Source of the DNA: Foliamicus sp965115835
GTDB taxonomy: Bacteria > Pseudomonadota > Gammaproteobacteria > Steroidobacterales > Foliamicaceae
DNA length: 64,000 nt
Reading direction: 5' to 3'
Assembly: GCA_965115835.1 (NCBI GenBank)
Contig: OZ220471.1
Location: forward strand, 1-64,000
Shown here: in pieces, positions 9,825 to 20,000 of the stretch
Position numbering within the stretch: the stretch's first letter is position 1
Layout: each line of letters begins with the position of its first letter
Translations under genes and position numbers: made by a program
Notes under the pieces: model-generated
The model's database searches: none
What the model saw: only the letters and a program-made list of their open reading frames with translations
Told to the model about the DNA's origin: nothing

Positions 9825-10490
9825 ATGAAACGCGCCCGCATCGCCCCGTCCATACTGTCTGCGGATTTTGCGCGCCTGGGAGAGGAAGTCGATGCCGTGC
9901 TAGCTGCCGGCGCCGACTGGATCCACTTCGATGTAATGGATCACCACTATGTGCCCAATCTGACCGTGGGTCCCTTGGTTTGCCGGGCCTTGCGCGACCA
10001 CGGCGTCGAGGCGCCCATCGATGTGCATCTCATGGCGAGCCCCGTGGACGAACTGGCGCGTTCCTTTGCGGAAGCCGGCGCCAGCCTGATCAGCTTTCAC
10101 CCCGAGGCCAGCGTCCACGTGGACCGCACCATCGCCCTGATTCGCGAGCACGGTTGTCGTCCGGGTCTGGCGTTCAGTCCCGCCATTCCGCTTGACTGGC
10201 TTGACCACACCTTGCACGCGCTTGATCTGGTGCTGATCATGTCGGTGAACCCCGGTTTCGGCGGTCAGTCATTCATTCCGCACAGTCTGGCCAAGATCGC
10301 CTCCGCCAGGGAACGCATCGACGCCTCGGGACGGGAGGTCTGGCTGGAAGTGGACGGCGGCGTAAAGGCCTGCAATATCGCCGATATTGCTGCTGCCGGC
10401 GCCAATGCCTTTGTGGCCGGGTCGGCGATCTTCCGCGCTGGCGATTACGCTTCCGCCATCCGGGAAATGCGTATGGCGCTGGGCGAGTAA
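9825..10490 (+). CDS. rpe: Ribulose-phosphate 3-epimerase
   Basis: A 221-residue TIM-barrel enzyme interconverting D-ribulose 5-phosphate and D-xylulose 5-phosphate in the pentose phosphate pathway. Seen: IAPSILSADFARLGEEV at the N-terminus (Ser and Asp of the active site), HFDVMDHHYVPNLTVGP (metal-binding His and Asp), DVHLMASPVDE, MSVNPGFGGQSFIP, and EVDGGVKACN (second Asp) with a phosphate-binding end (FVAGSAIF). The length is typical. The ATG at 9825 was chosen because the family begins just before IAPSILSAD; the open frame extends further upstream only through coq7. It lies 20 bp after coq7 and ends about 75 bp before the promoter of giant gene copy 2. Confidence 0.97.
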   Translation: MKRARIAPSILSADFARLGEEVDAVLAAGADWIHFDVMDHHYVPNLTVGPLVCRALRDHGVEAPIDVHLMASPVDELARSFAEAGASLISFHPEASVHVDRTIALIREHGCRPGLAFSPAIPLDWLDHTLHALDLVLIMSVNPGFGGQSFIPHSLAKIASARERIDASGREVWLEVDGGVKACNIADIAAAGANAFVAGSAIFRAGDYASAIREMRMALGE

Positions 10491-10515
10491 ACCGCCCGGC
10501 GCCGCCTCATGCGTG

Positions 10516-10526
10516 CCCCCCCCCCC
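10516..10526. repeat. Homopolymer tract of 11 C
   Basis: Eleven consecutive C lie between rpe and copy 2, ending 38 bases before the TATAAT of copy 2. It is absent from the upstream regions of copies 1 and 3. Such a tract is prone to slippage; it could also be a sequencing-length artefact. Confidence 0.8.
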
Positions 10527-10564
10527 TGTGCCAGCAACCTTGAGGAATGTGCGGATTTATGCCG

Positions 10565-10674
10565 TATAATCCCCGTCTCATGTTGTGTCAGTTGTTCTGG
10601 ATGCACTCTGTTTGCAATCCGGTCGGCGGCCGATTCCGTCCTGTAACCTTGCTGTTTTTCGAGGAGGCAGCCTC
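10565..10674 (+). promoter_or_regulatory. Promoter -10 and leader of giant gene copy 2
   Basis: TATAAT at 10565-10570 sits in the conserved context GCCGTATAATCCC. TTGAGG at 10540-10545 is a possible -35 box at a long 19-bp spacing. The leader shares TTGTGTCAGTTG, TTTGCAATCCGG and the block TGCTGTTTTTCGAGGAGG with the other copies. GAGGAGG is the Shine-Dalgarno. Confidence 0.6.
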
Positions 10675-13600
10675 ATGTTCAAGTCACCAGTAGCACAGCT
10701 TTTGCAGGCTCGTTTGGAGAAGGCGCTGCGTCGTCGCCGCGAGAATCCGTCGCGCGCGGACCTTTTCATGATTCCGGTGTTGGCGCTGGCGCTGGATGCC
10801 TGCGGTGGCGGCGGTTCGCAAAGGCCCACTCCACCGCCTCCGCCGCCCCCGCCTCCTCCGGCGGCGGCGACGATCACGGCGGCGGACGAGGCTTCGGTGG
10901 CGGAGAATGCCGATGGCGCCGAGGTGACTTCGGTGGCCACGGAGAACGCCACTTCGGTGACGGTGGACGACGATCGTTTCGAGGTTGTGGGCGGCCAGCT
11001 CAAGCTCAAGGCGGGTGAGAGTTTCGACTTCGAGGCCTGGGACGGTTCACCGATCGAGGTGACGATCACGGCCAGCGGCGCGGGCGCTTCGGCCGAGCAC
11101 ACGGTGAGCGTGAGCATTACGGATGTCAACGAGAGTCCTTCGCTTTCGGTGATGGAGGGCGAGCGGGTTCCGGGCGATGCGGGCGCGCTGTCGAGTTTGA
11201 CTGTGATGGAGAACATGATGGGTTCGCAGCTTCCGCCGCTGGTGAAGTTCGAGGTGATGGATCCGGACGCAGCGGACGAGGATCTTCTGATGGGTTCGAT
11301 GGGCAAGGACGCCATCACGTTGAGCGATGATCGCTTCGAGGTGATTGTGGATTCCGAGGGTAGTTTGTGGCTGGCGCTGAAGTCGGGCGCGAGTCTCGAC
11401 TACGAGGTGGACGGCAGTTCGGTGATGGTGACGGTGACCTTTACCGACAGCGCCGGCAACACGGCGATGACGACGGTGGAGGTGATGGTTACCGACGGCA
11501 ACGATGCGCCGGTGTTTGCGCAGTCGAGTTACTCGTTCGATCTGCATGAGAACGCCGACGGCAGCGAGACGGCGGTGATGCTGGGGATGGTGTCGGCCAC
11601 CGATCAGGACTCGTCCGACACGCACATGTTTTCCATCGCGGGTGGCAACGAGTCGGGCAATTTCATGATCGATTCGGCCACGGGCGCGCTCCACTATGTG
11701 GGCACGGGCGAGGACTACCGTGAGCAGTCCGTGGGTCCTGCGCATACGCTGACGGTTCGCGTTACCGACAACCGTGGCGCTTCTGCCGATGCGACGGTGG
11801 AGGTGATGGTTCTGAACGTCAACGAGGCGCCGATGTTCGGTCAGTCGAGTTACTCGTTCGATTTGATGGAGAACGCCGACGGCAGCGAGACGGCGGTGAT
11901 GGTGGGGACGGTGTCGGCTGCGGATCCGGACGAAGGCGATCCGGTTACCTACTCGATTACGGGGGGCAACGAAGACGGCAATTTCATGATCGATTCGGCC
12001 ACGGGCGCGCTCCACTATGTGGGCATGGGCGAAGACCGCGAGTCGGACATGAGCAGTTACGAGTTGACGGTGATGGCCAGCGACGGCAGCGAGAGTTCCG
12101 AAGTCATGGTGACGATTTCGGTGACGGACGTGAATGACAGCATGCCGATGTTCGTGTTCGGCGAGGACATGAGCTCGTACAGTTTCGGTTTGCAGGAGAA
12201 CGCCGACGGCAGCGAGACGGCGGTGATGGTGGGTATGGTGATGGCGACGGACGCGGACGGCGACTCGCTCACCTACTCGATCACGGGGGGCAACGAGGAC
12301 GGCAAGTTCATGATCGACGCGTCTACGGGCGCGCTCCACTATGTGGGGATGGGCGAGAACTACGAGTCGTCGGTGCGGGTTCACGAGTTGACGGTGATGG
12401 CCAGCGACGGCGAGCACGAGGCGAGCGCTATGGTGCGCGTGATGGTTGAGGACGTGAACGAGGCGCCGATGGTGCGCGGCGCGGGTCTTGAGCCGTTTGC
12501 GCTGGTTGCGGGTCGCGAGGGTCGCATGGAGGTGGACCTGCATTCGCTGTTTACCGATCCTGACGGCGATGTGATGAACTTCAGGCTTTCGGGCAATGCG
12601 CCGGAGTGGCTGAACTTTTCGGTGAGGCTGATGGGCGCGGGCGCGGACCGTACTGTGACGGGCATCTTGTCGGGCACGCCTCCGGCGGGCAGCGACCTGT
12701 CGGATCGCTTGTCGATTGTGGCATTCGACGGTGACGGTCTGGAGGGCAGCGCGGCCCTGGATGTGGTGGTTGACGCCCGCAACTCGGCGCCCACCTCGAT
12801 CTATCTGAGCGTGGAGCAATCGAGTGGCGTCGTGATCCGCACCAGCAGCGTTACGGTGGACGAGAACATGGCGGGCGCGTTGCTGGGCGCGATTGTGGTG
12901 ACGGACGCGGACGATCCCCGTCACCCGCACGGTCAGCACAAGTTCACGTTCATGGTTGGCGGCAAGTCGGACGATCGTTTCGAGGTTGTGGACGGTCAGT
13001 TGAAGCTCAAGGACGGTGTATCGCTGAACCATGAGGACGCTTCGCGGATTGCCTTGCGGATCACGGCCACGGACATGGCGGTTGGCGAGGAGGCGGCAGG
13101 CCGCTCTGTATCGGCGACCGTCACGATCAATGTCAGGGATGTGGACGCGGGCGACGGCCCGGTTGCCGGCGAGATAGGCAACTGGTGGGTTACGTTGGAC
13201 GAGGATCTGGACGCGGAGGATGTTCGCGAGGGCGACTGGCTGAGTTTTCGGCTGCGTCTTGACGGCAGCGACAAGATGCCTGCGTTTGTGGACGAGGACG
13301 GCGACACGCTGACCTTTTCCCTGTCGGGCGATTCGCCGTCATGGCTTCAGGTTGACAGCCAGGGGCGTTTCACCAACAAGGCGAACATGCTTGCGGAGGC
13401 GGGCGTGTATGAGGTGACGGTGATTGCGACCGATCCGGCGGGCAATTCGGCGCGCAGCACGTTCCGGATTGCGGTAGCGGTTTCCGACAGCAACGACCGC
13501 GACAATGATCGCCCGGACATCCGCGACGTGATCGAGTATGACTACACGGAAGGTACGGGATCGCGGAAGGTGGCCGAGTTCACAATCCGCGACGAGGATC

Positions 13601-16600
13601 TGGAGATTGCTCCGCATCCGTATGGCGTGCTCGAGGTGACGATGACGGGGGATTACGCGAATCGCTTCAAGCTGGTGATGATAGGGGACGAGGACAACGA
13701 TCCGGCCACAGTTCAGTATGAGATCTGGACCAAGTCGGCTGCCGAGTTGTCGGTGGACGCCGCGACGGGCAAGAAGTTGGCGACTCCGATTGAGCCGATT
13801 GACTTCGAGGTGACGGAGGAGGTGGATCTGACGATCAAGGTGAAGGACGGCAAGGGTCTGGCCGACGAGCAGGGCCGCGAGGAGGACGAACGCGAGATCA
13901 CCATTGACATTGACGATGCGGCGGACGCCAAGCCGATGTTCGATCACACCGATATCAGTCACTCGTCGAAGTCTCGCAGCGCCGCTCTTCGCACCACAAC
14001 TCTGACTGTGAAGCAGACGGAGACTTCCAAGCTGGTGATAGTGATTCCCCTGGAGGAGGTTTGGAGCGACGCAGACAGCGACATTGACGATCTTCGGTTC
14101 GAGGTTGGGGGTCGTGCGGGTCTTCCTTCGTGGGTGACTGTGTATGGTCCGGACGAATGGGAGGACATAGAGGATCGGCGCAGCGATGTGACTTCGGATG
14201 ATCGTCCCACCGGGGTGCGCGACGGTGATCGCGTTGTGGTGCTGGTGGTTGACCGCACGGACAGTGAGGACGGCGACAACACCCGGGCGGGCAAGGCTCT
14301 TGCGCGCTTCACGCTGACGGCTCGCGACGACGACGGCAATGCTCAAACCGAGGTTGTGAGCATTGATGTCACGAACACCAACGAGGGCTTCACGCCGGCC
14401 GCCAGCAAGCCGGTTATAAGCATCGAGGGCAATCCCAACGTTGCCGGTCCGGCCGACCTGACCTTTGATATGGATCTCAGCTACGATCCGGATATAGCGG
14501 GCGGCGAAGGGCCGATTTTTTATGCGATCTACTATGGAAAAACAGACCAGCCTCACGAGCGGTTCGACGGGTGGCGCAGCTGGTCGGGGGCGCAAATGTC
14601 CGCGGCCTTTAGAGGTTATTCAGCATTCGGGCTTACTGTTGGCCCGAGAACTTTCAATCTGGACTGGGACGGGAATGGCACGAATAACTTGCTGGGCAAG
14701 AGCTTCCTGGTCTTTGGCCGTTATTGGGAATTGGACCCGACCACCCTGAAGGTAGTGTCAAGCAGGTTCTTTGCGGCGCAAACGGGCATCATCAGTGCGA
14801 ATGGCGGCGACGGCCCGGTGGTTGTCGATCTGGACCTGACGACGAAGGCGAAGAGCAGCACCGAGAATGTCCTGAATGCTGGGGTGGCGGCCTCGGGCAC
14901 CACGGCCACCACGGCCACGGTTGTGCTTCAGGCCTCCGAGAGCGGCACGGGCGGCTGGATCACCGTTGCCCGCAAGTCGGTGACGCTTTCCAGCGGCAAG
15001 GGCGATGCGGAGTTCGAGGTAACGAACGACGAAGGCGAGGCCGGCAACGGCGGGGGTCTGTACTATCGTGCGGTCCTTACGGGTACCGGTCTGCCCCGCA
15101 CGGAGAGCGGGACGATCCGGCTGGGCGACATGACCGATCCGTATCCCGGCGACGACGATACGGATGTGCTGGGGCCCGACTCGCCCACCGAGGGCGACAC
15201 CCTGCGCGTGAAGCTGCTGGATTGGCGCGAGGCCATTGCCGAAGTCCAGTGGCAGGTGAGCGACGGCAAGGGAGGTTATGTCGATATTGCTGGCGAGACC
15301 GGCCACACCCTGACGCTGACCAGGGCGATTGTCGGCGCGCATGTGGGTCAGGTGAAGGTGCGGGCCAAGGTGACGTACCGGGGCCAGAGCGACGATTCAT
15401 CCACCGGTGTGGACGAATCCCTTTTCGTGACGTGGCTGGAGTATTCCGAGGAGGTCGATCTGGTTGCCGGCACTGTGCGCAACAGCGCTCCCGAGGCGGC
15501 GGCTGTGCCGACTGGCGGTGCGCACGCGATTTATGTCGAGACGCCGCCGGTGACGGCCGGGGGCATTCAGCCGGCCGCAATCCACAAGGACATGGATATA
15601 TTGTCGAACATCTTCCACGACCCGGACGGCGACGAATTGACGTGGTCAATCCGGAGTGTGGCTGGTCCGGGGCCTGGTTTGCTCGACCTCAATCTATCGA
15701 AAGCGCTCTGGGCTGGCGGCAGCGGCGGCACTGGGATGGCGGTCTGGGTCGATTGGCACAGCGACTCCATCGGCTTTTTCGCCAACAGGCCGTCGAATGT
15801 CGACTCTGCGGCCGACACTACGGATGCGGCGGGCAATTGGTTCAACATTACTGTTCGGGCCGCCGACCCGTACACCAAGCACAACAACGCCTCCACCTAT
15901 GCTCAAACCACGGTCGAAGTGCATGTCAACGCGGCGCCCACGGCCATCAAGCTGCAGTCTGTCCACAACGGCACGAATGTCGGCTCCAAGGCCGATCTTC
16001 CGGCTTCCGGCACGGCCACGGCGCTGCTGGTTCCGGACAACACCAACAAGCCGGACGACGCCGACAGCAACCCCGACATGTTGACGTTCATGGACGACGA
16101 GTCGCAGGCCGCGCGCAAGGTGGCCGATCTGGATGTTATCGACCAGAACGCCAAGACGAACCGTTTCGGAACCCACGAGATCAAGCTGTCGGGCAAGGGC
16201 TCCGACCAGTTCGAGATCAGGGCTTCGGACGATAGCGATGGCAGCACCTGGGAGTTGTGGCTGAAGAAGGGCGCGACCTTCGACTTCGAGAAGTTGAAGA
16301 GCGCCACGGACACGGGCGACAGCATCACGCTGTCGATCACGGTGACGGCCACGGACAACATGACGGGCACGGCGGGTCGTCAGTTGAGCGCCAAGGGCTT
16401 GTTCTCGGTGAAGGTGAAGAATGCGGACACGGCTGCCGATTCGGCGGCGCCCGCCACGCCGAGCACGCCGGATCCCACGGTACCGGGTTTGAAGGACGAC
16501 TCCGACGATACCGACGATGACGGGCCGGTTGTGCCTCCGGACACTGGCATGGGCCCTGTTGGCGACCTTCGCGATCTGGCGCTTGAGGTGGACTTGCTGG

Positions 16601-16644
16601 AAAGCTTCGTGTCGCTGCTCGACGACAACATCGACGCTGCTTGA
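10675..16644 (+). CDS. Giant cadherin-like repeat surface protein, copy 2
   Basis: A 1989-residue paralogue of the proteins at 3086 and 17076, with the same N-terminus, ten prolines, cadherin-like repeat series and C-terminal tail. It differs mainly in two modules. At about 14405-14805 the segment beginning near FYAIYYGKTDQPHERFDGW replaces VVLYYFGSGKVSDRANGW of copies 1 and 3; at about 15634-15930 the segment around DLNLSKALWAGGSGGTG is different and shorter. It also has its own version of the loop near 13090 (EEAAGRSVSATVTIN). Sequences flanking these modules are almost the same in all copies. The role is inferred to be calcium-dependent adhesion or matrix building. The lipobox-like LALDAC is conserved. 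The start is the ATG after GAGGAGG; an in-frame upstream start at 10585 lacks such a site. Confidence 0.85.
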   Translation: MFKSPVAQLLQARLEKALRRRRENPSRADLFMIPVLALALDACGGGGSQRPTPPPPPPPPPPAAATITAADEASVAENADGAEVTSVATENATSVTVDDDRFEVVGGQLKLKAGESFDFEAWDGSPIEVTITASGAGASAEHTVSVSITDVNESPSLSVMEGERVPGDAGALSSLTVMENMMGSQLPPLVKFEVMDPDAADEDLLMGSMGKDAITLSDDRFEVIVDSEGSLWLALKSGASLDYEVDGSSVMVTVTFTDSAGNTAMTTVEVMVTDGNDAPVFAQSSYSFDLHENADGSETAVMLGMVSATDQDSSDTHMFSIAGGNESGNFMIDSATGALHYVGTGEDYREQSVGPAHTLTVRVTDNRGASADATVEVMVLNVNEAPMFGQSSYSFDLMENADGSETAVMVGTVSAADPDEGDPVTYSITGGNEDGNFMIDSATGALHYVGMGEDRESDMSSYELTVMASDGSESSEVMVTISVTDVNDSMPMFVFGEDMSSYSFGLQENADGSETAVMVGMVMATDADGDSLTYSITGGNEDGKFMIDASTGALHYVGMGENYESSVRVHELTVMASDGEHEASAMVRVMVEDVNEAPMVRGAGLEPFALVAGREGRMEVDLHSLFTDPDGDVMNFRLSGNAPEWLNFSVRLMGAGADRTVTGILSGTPPAGSDLSDRLSIVAFDGDGLEGSAALDVVVDARNSAPTSIYLSVEQSSGVVIRTSSVTVDENMAGALLGAIVVTDADDPRHPHGQHKFTFMVGGKSDDRFEVVDGQLKLKDGVSLNHEDASRIALRITATDMAVGEEAAGRSVSATVTINVRDVDAGDGPVAGEIGNWWVTLDEDLDAEDVREGDWLSFRLRLDGSDKMPAFVDEDGDTLTFSLSGDSPSWLQVDSQGRFTNKANMLAEAGVYEVTVIATDPAGNSARSTFRIAVAVSDSNDRDNDRPDIRDVIEYDYTEGTGSRKVAEFTIRDEDLEIAPHPYGVLEVTMTGDYANRFKLVMIGDEDNDPATVQYEIWTKSAAELSVDAATGKKLATPIEPIDFEVTEEVDLTIKVKDGKGLADEQGREEDEREITIDIDDAADAKPMFDHTDISHSSKSRSAALRTTTLTVKQTETSKLVIVIPLEEVWSDADSDIDDLRFEVGGRAGLPSWVTVYGPDEWEDIEDRRSDVTSDDRPTGVRDGDRVVVLVVDRTDSEDGDNTRAGKALARFTLTARDDDGNAQTEVVSIDVTNTNEGFTPAASKPVISIEGNPNVAGPADLTFDMDLSYDPDIAGGEGPIFYAIYYGKTDQPHERFDGWRSWSGAQMSAAFRGYSAFGLTVGPRTFNLDWDGNGTNNLLGKSFLVFGRYWELDPTTLKVVSSRFFAAQTGIISANGGDGPVVVDLDLTTKAKSSTENVLNAGVAASGTTATTATVVLQASESGTGGWITVARKSVTLSSGKGDAEFEVTNDEGEAGNGGGLYYRAVLTGTGLPRTESGTIRLGDMTDPYPGDDDTDVLGPDSPTEGDTLRVKLLDWREAIAEVQWQVSDGKGGYVDIAGETGHTLTLTRAIVGAHVGQVKVRAKVTYRGQSDDSSTGVDESLFVTWLEYSEEVDLVAGTVRNSAPEAAAVPTGGAHAIYVETPPVTAGGIQPAAIHKDMDILSNIFHDPDGDELTWSIRSVAGPGPGLLDLNLSKALWAGGSGGTGMAVWVDWHSDSIGFFANRPSNVDSAADTTDAAGNWFNITVRAADPYTKHNNASTYAQTTVEVHVNAAPTAIKLQSVHNGTNVGSKADLPASGTATALLVPDNTNKPDDADSNPDMLTFMDDESQAARKVADLDVIDQNAKTNRFGTHEIKLSGKGSDQFEIRASDDSDGSTWELWLKKGATFDFEKLKSATDTGDSITLSITVTATDNMTGTAGRQLSAKGLFSVKVKNADTAADSAAPATPSTPDPTVPGLKDDSDDTDDDGPVVPPDTGMGPVGDLRDLALEVDLLESFVSLLDDNIDAA

Positions 16645-16670
16645 CCTGAAGAGCGGCAACTTGCGTTACG

Positions 16671-16703
16671 GCGGGGCGGACGGCTGGTCCGCCCCGCTTT
16701 TTT
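16671..16703 (+). terminator. Rho-independent terminator of copy 2
   Basis: The stem GCGGGGCGGAC at 16671-16681 pairs perfectly with 16687-16697, followed by six T (16698-16703). Its sequence is identical to the copy 1 terminator except for the T-run length. Confidence 0.9.
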
Positions 16704-16815
16704 CGGGAAGACTGCCCTGTTCCGCCACTTACTGCATTAATCCGGAGCGTTTGAGGAAGGGAGCGGCCGTTTTGGCCACCGTCACGTGTTCGTCCGCTGC
16801 GAAGCAGGCCGGCGG

Positions 16816-16892
16816 CTACAGGGGAAGCTTGACCAGTGCGACGACCAGCCCGCCCTGGGTGAGCGCAAGCAAGCCTGCGCTGCCGCTGTTTA
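16816..16892 (-). pseudogene. Relic of a small coiled-coil/TM protein 3' end
   Basis: On the minus strand the last codons read SAGLLALTQGGLVVALVKL and end in TAG (16816-16818). This resembles the C-terminal membrane helix of small DUF1640-type coiled-coil proteins and the relic at 23261-23433, whose tail is IAQGGLIVTLAKLFL. Both are followed by the same bases (CCGCCGG on the minus strand) and both lie shortly after a giant gene. No start or coiled-coil part is left here. The family assignment is from memory and tentative. Confidence 0.45.
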
Positions 16893-16926
16893 TGATTATC
16901 GAAGTGGATGGCGTCGTCGGCTGTGA

Positions 16927-16944
16927 AACAGTGCGCGCACTGTT
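16927..16944. promoter_or_regulatory. 18-bp perfect palindrome upstream of copy 3
   Basis: AACAGTGCGCGCACTGTT is a perfect palindrome ending 13 bases before the TATAAT of copy 3, the position of a -35 box or activator/repressor site. Copies 1 and 2 have no such palindrome there. The binding protein is unknown. Confidence 0.5.
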
Positions 16945-16957
16945 GGGCTCAATGCCG

Positions 16958-17075
16958 TATAATGCCCATCCGGTTGTGTCGGTTGCTGCGGTATGCGTTC
17001 GTTTTCATTGGTCGTTTGCAATCCGGCCGGCCGATTCCATCATTTGATTTTGCTGTTTTTCGAGGAGGCAGCCTC
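16958..17075 (+). promoter_or_regulatory. Promoter -10 and leader of giant gene copy 3
   Basis: TATAAT at 16958-16963 in the context GCCGTATAATGCC. The leader shares TTGTGTCGGTTG, GGTCGTTTGCAATCCGGC and TGCTGTTTTTCGAGGAGG with copy 1. No recognisable -35 box; the palindrome at 16927-16944 occupies that area. Confidence 0.6.
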
Positions 17076-20000
17076 ATGTTCAAGTCACCAGTAGCACAGC
17101 TTTTGCAGGCTCGTTTGGAGAAGGCGCTGCGTCGTCGTCGCGAGAATCCGTCGCGCGCGGATCTTTTCATGATTCCGGTGTTGGCGCTGGCGCTGGATGC
17201 CTGCGGTGGCGGCGGTTCGCAAAGGCCCACTCCACCGCCTCCTCCGCCCCCGCCTCCTCCGGCGGCGGCGACGATCACGGCGGCGGACGAGGCTTCGGTG
17301 GCGGAGAATGCCGATGGCGCCGAGGTGACTTCGGTGGCCACGGAGAACGCCACTTCGGTGACGGTGGACGACGATCGTTTCGAGGTTGTGGGCGGCCAGC
17401 TCAAGCTCAAGGCGGGTGAGAGTTTCGACTTCGAGGCCTGGGACGGTTCGCCGATCGAGGTGACGATCACGGCCAGCGGCGCGGGCGCTTCCGCCGAGCA
17501 CACGGTGAGCGTGAGCATTACGGATGTCAACGAGAGTCCTTCGCTTTCGGTGATGGAGGGCGAGCGGGTTCCGGGCGATGCGGGCGCGCTGTCGAGTTTG
17601 ACTGTGATGGAGAACATGATGGGTTCGCAGCTTCCGCCGCTGGTGAAGTTCGAGGTGATGGATCCGGACGAGGCGGACGAGGATCTTCTGATGGGTTCGA
17701 TGGGCAGGGACGCCATCACGTTGAGCGATGATCGCTTCGAGGTGATTGTGGATTCCGAGGGTAGTTTGTGGCTGGCGCTGAAGTCGGGCGCGAGTCTCGA
17801 CTACGAGGTGGACGGCAGTTCGGTGATGGTGACGGTGACCTTTACCGACAGCGCTGGCAACACGGCGATGGCGACGGTGGAGGTGATGGTTACCGACGGC
17901 AACGATGCGCCGGTGTTTGCGCAGTCGAGTTATTCGTTCGATCTGCATGAGAACGCCGACGGCAGCGAGACGGCGGTGATGCTGGGGATGGTGTCGGCCA
18001 CCGACCAGGACTCGTCCGACACGCACATGTTTTCCATTACGGGGGGCAACGAGTCGGGCAATTTCATGATCGATTCGGCCACGGGCGCGCTCCACTATGT
18101 GGGCACGGGCGAGGACTACCGTGCGCAGTCGATGGGTCCTGCGTATACGCTGACGGTTCGCGTTGCCGACAACCGTGGCGCTTCTGCCGAGGCGACGGTG
18201 GAGGTGATGGTTCTGAACGTCAACGAGGCGCCGATGTTTGGGCAGTCGAGTTACTCGTTCGATCTGATGGAGAACGCCGACGGCAGCGAGACGGCGGTGA
18301 TGGTGGGGACGGTGTCGGCTGCGGATCCGGACGAAGGCGATCCGGTTACCTACTCGATTACGGGGGGCAACGAAGACGGCAAGTTCATGATCGATTCGTC
18401 TACGGGCGCGATCCACTATGTTGGGATGGGCGAAGACCGCGAGTCGGACATGAGCAGTTACGAGTTGACGGTGATGGCCAGCGACGGCAGCGAGAGTTCC
18501 GAAGTCATGGTGACGATTTCGGTGATGGACGTGAACGACAGCATGCCGATGTTCGTGTTCGGCGAGGACATGAGCTCGTACAGTTTCGGTTTGCAGGAGA
18601 ACGCCGACGGCAGCGAGACGGCGGTGATGGTGGGTATGGTGATGGCGACGGACGCGGACGGCGACTCGCTCACCTACTCGATCACGGGGGGCAACGAGGA
18701 CGGCAAGTTCATGATCGATGCGTCTACGGGCGCGCTCCACTATGTGGGGATGGGCGAGAACTACGAGTCGTCGATGCGTGTTCACGAGTTGACGGTGATG
18801 GCCAGCGACGGCGAGCACGAGGCGAGCGCGATGGTGCGCGTGATGGTTGAGGACGTGAACGAGGCGCCGATGGTGCGCGGCGCGGGTCTTGAGCCGTTTG
18901 CGCTGGTTGCGGGTCGCGAGGGTCGCCTGGAGGTGGACCTGAAGTCGTTGTTTACGGATCCCGACGGCGACGAGATGAGTTTCATGCTTTCGGACAATGC
19001 GCCGGAGTGGCTGAACTTTTCGGTGACTCTCACGGGCACGGGCGCGGATCGTACTGTGATGGGCGTCTTGTCGGGCACGCCTCCGGCGGGTCGCGACCTG
19101 TCGGCGCGGGTTTCGATAGTGGCTGCCGACGGTGACGGTCTGGAGGGCAGCGCGGCCCTGGATGTGGTGGTTGACGCCCGCAACTCGGCGCCCACCTCGA
19201 TCTATCTGAGCGTGGAGCAATCGAGTGGCGCCGTGATTCGCACCAGCAGCGTTACGGTGGACGAGAACGTGGCGGGCGCGTTGCTGGGCGCGATTGTGGT
19301 GACGGACGCGGACGATCCCCGTCACCCGCACGGTCAGCACAAGTTCACGTTCATGGTTGGCGGCAAGTCGGACGATCGTTTCGAGGTTGTGGACGGTCAG
19401 TTGAGACTCAAGGACGGCGTATCGCTGAACCATGAGGACGCTTCGCGGATTGCCTTGCGGATCACGGCCACGGACATGGCGGTTGGCGACGAGGCGATGG
19501 CGGGCGAGGAGGCTTCGGTATCGACGACCATCACGATCAACGTCCGGGATGTGGACGCGGGAGACGGTCCGGTTGCCGGCAAGATAGGCAACTGGTGGGT
19601 TACGTTGGACGAGGATCTGGACGCGGAGGATGTTCGCGAGGGCGACTGGCTGAGTTTTCGGCTGCGTCTTGACGGTCTCGACAAGATGCCTGCGTTTGTG
19701 GACGAGGACGGCGACACGCTGACCTTTTCCCTTTCGGACGATTCGCCGTCATGGCTTCAGATTGACAGCAAGGGGCGTTTCACCAACAAGGCGAACATGC
19801 TTGCGGAGGCGGGCGTGTATGAGGTGACGGTGATTGCGACCGACCCGGCGGGCAATTCGGCGCGCAGCACGTTCCGGATTGCGGTAGCGGTTTCCGACAG
19901 CAACGACCGCGACAATGATCGTCCGGACATCCGCGACGTGATCGAGTATGACTACACGGAAGGTACGGGCGCGCGGAAGGTGGCCGAGTTCACGATCCGC

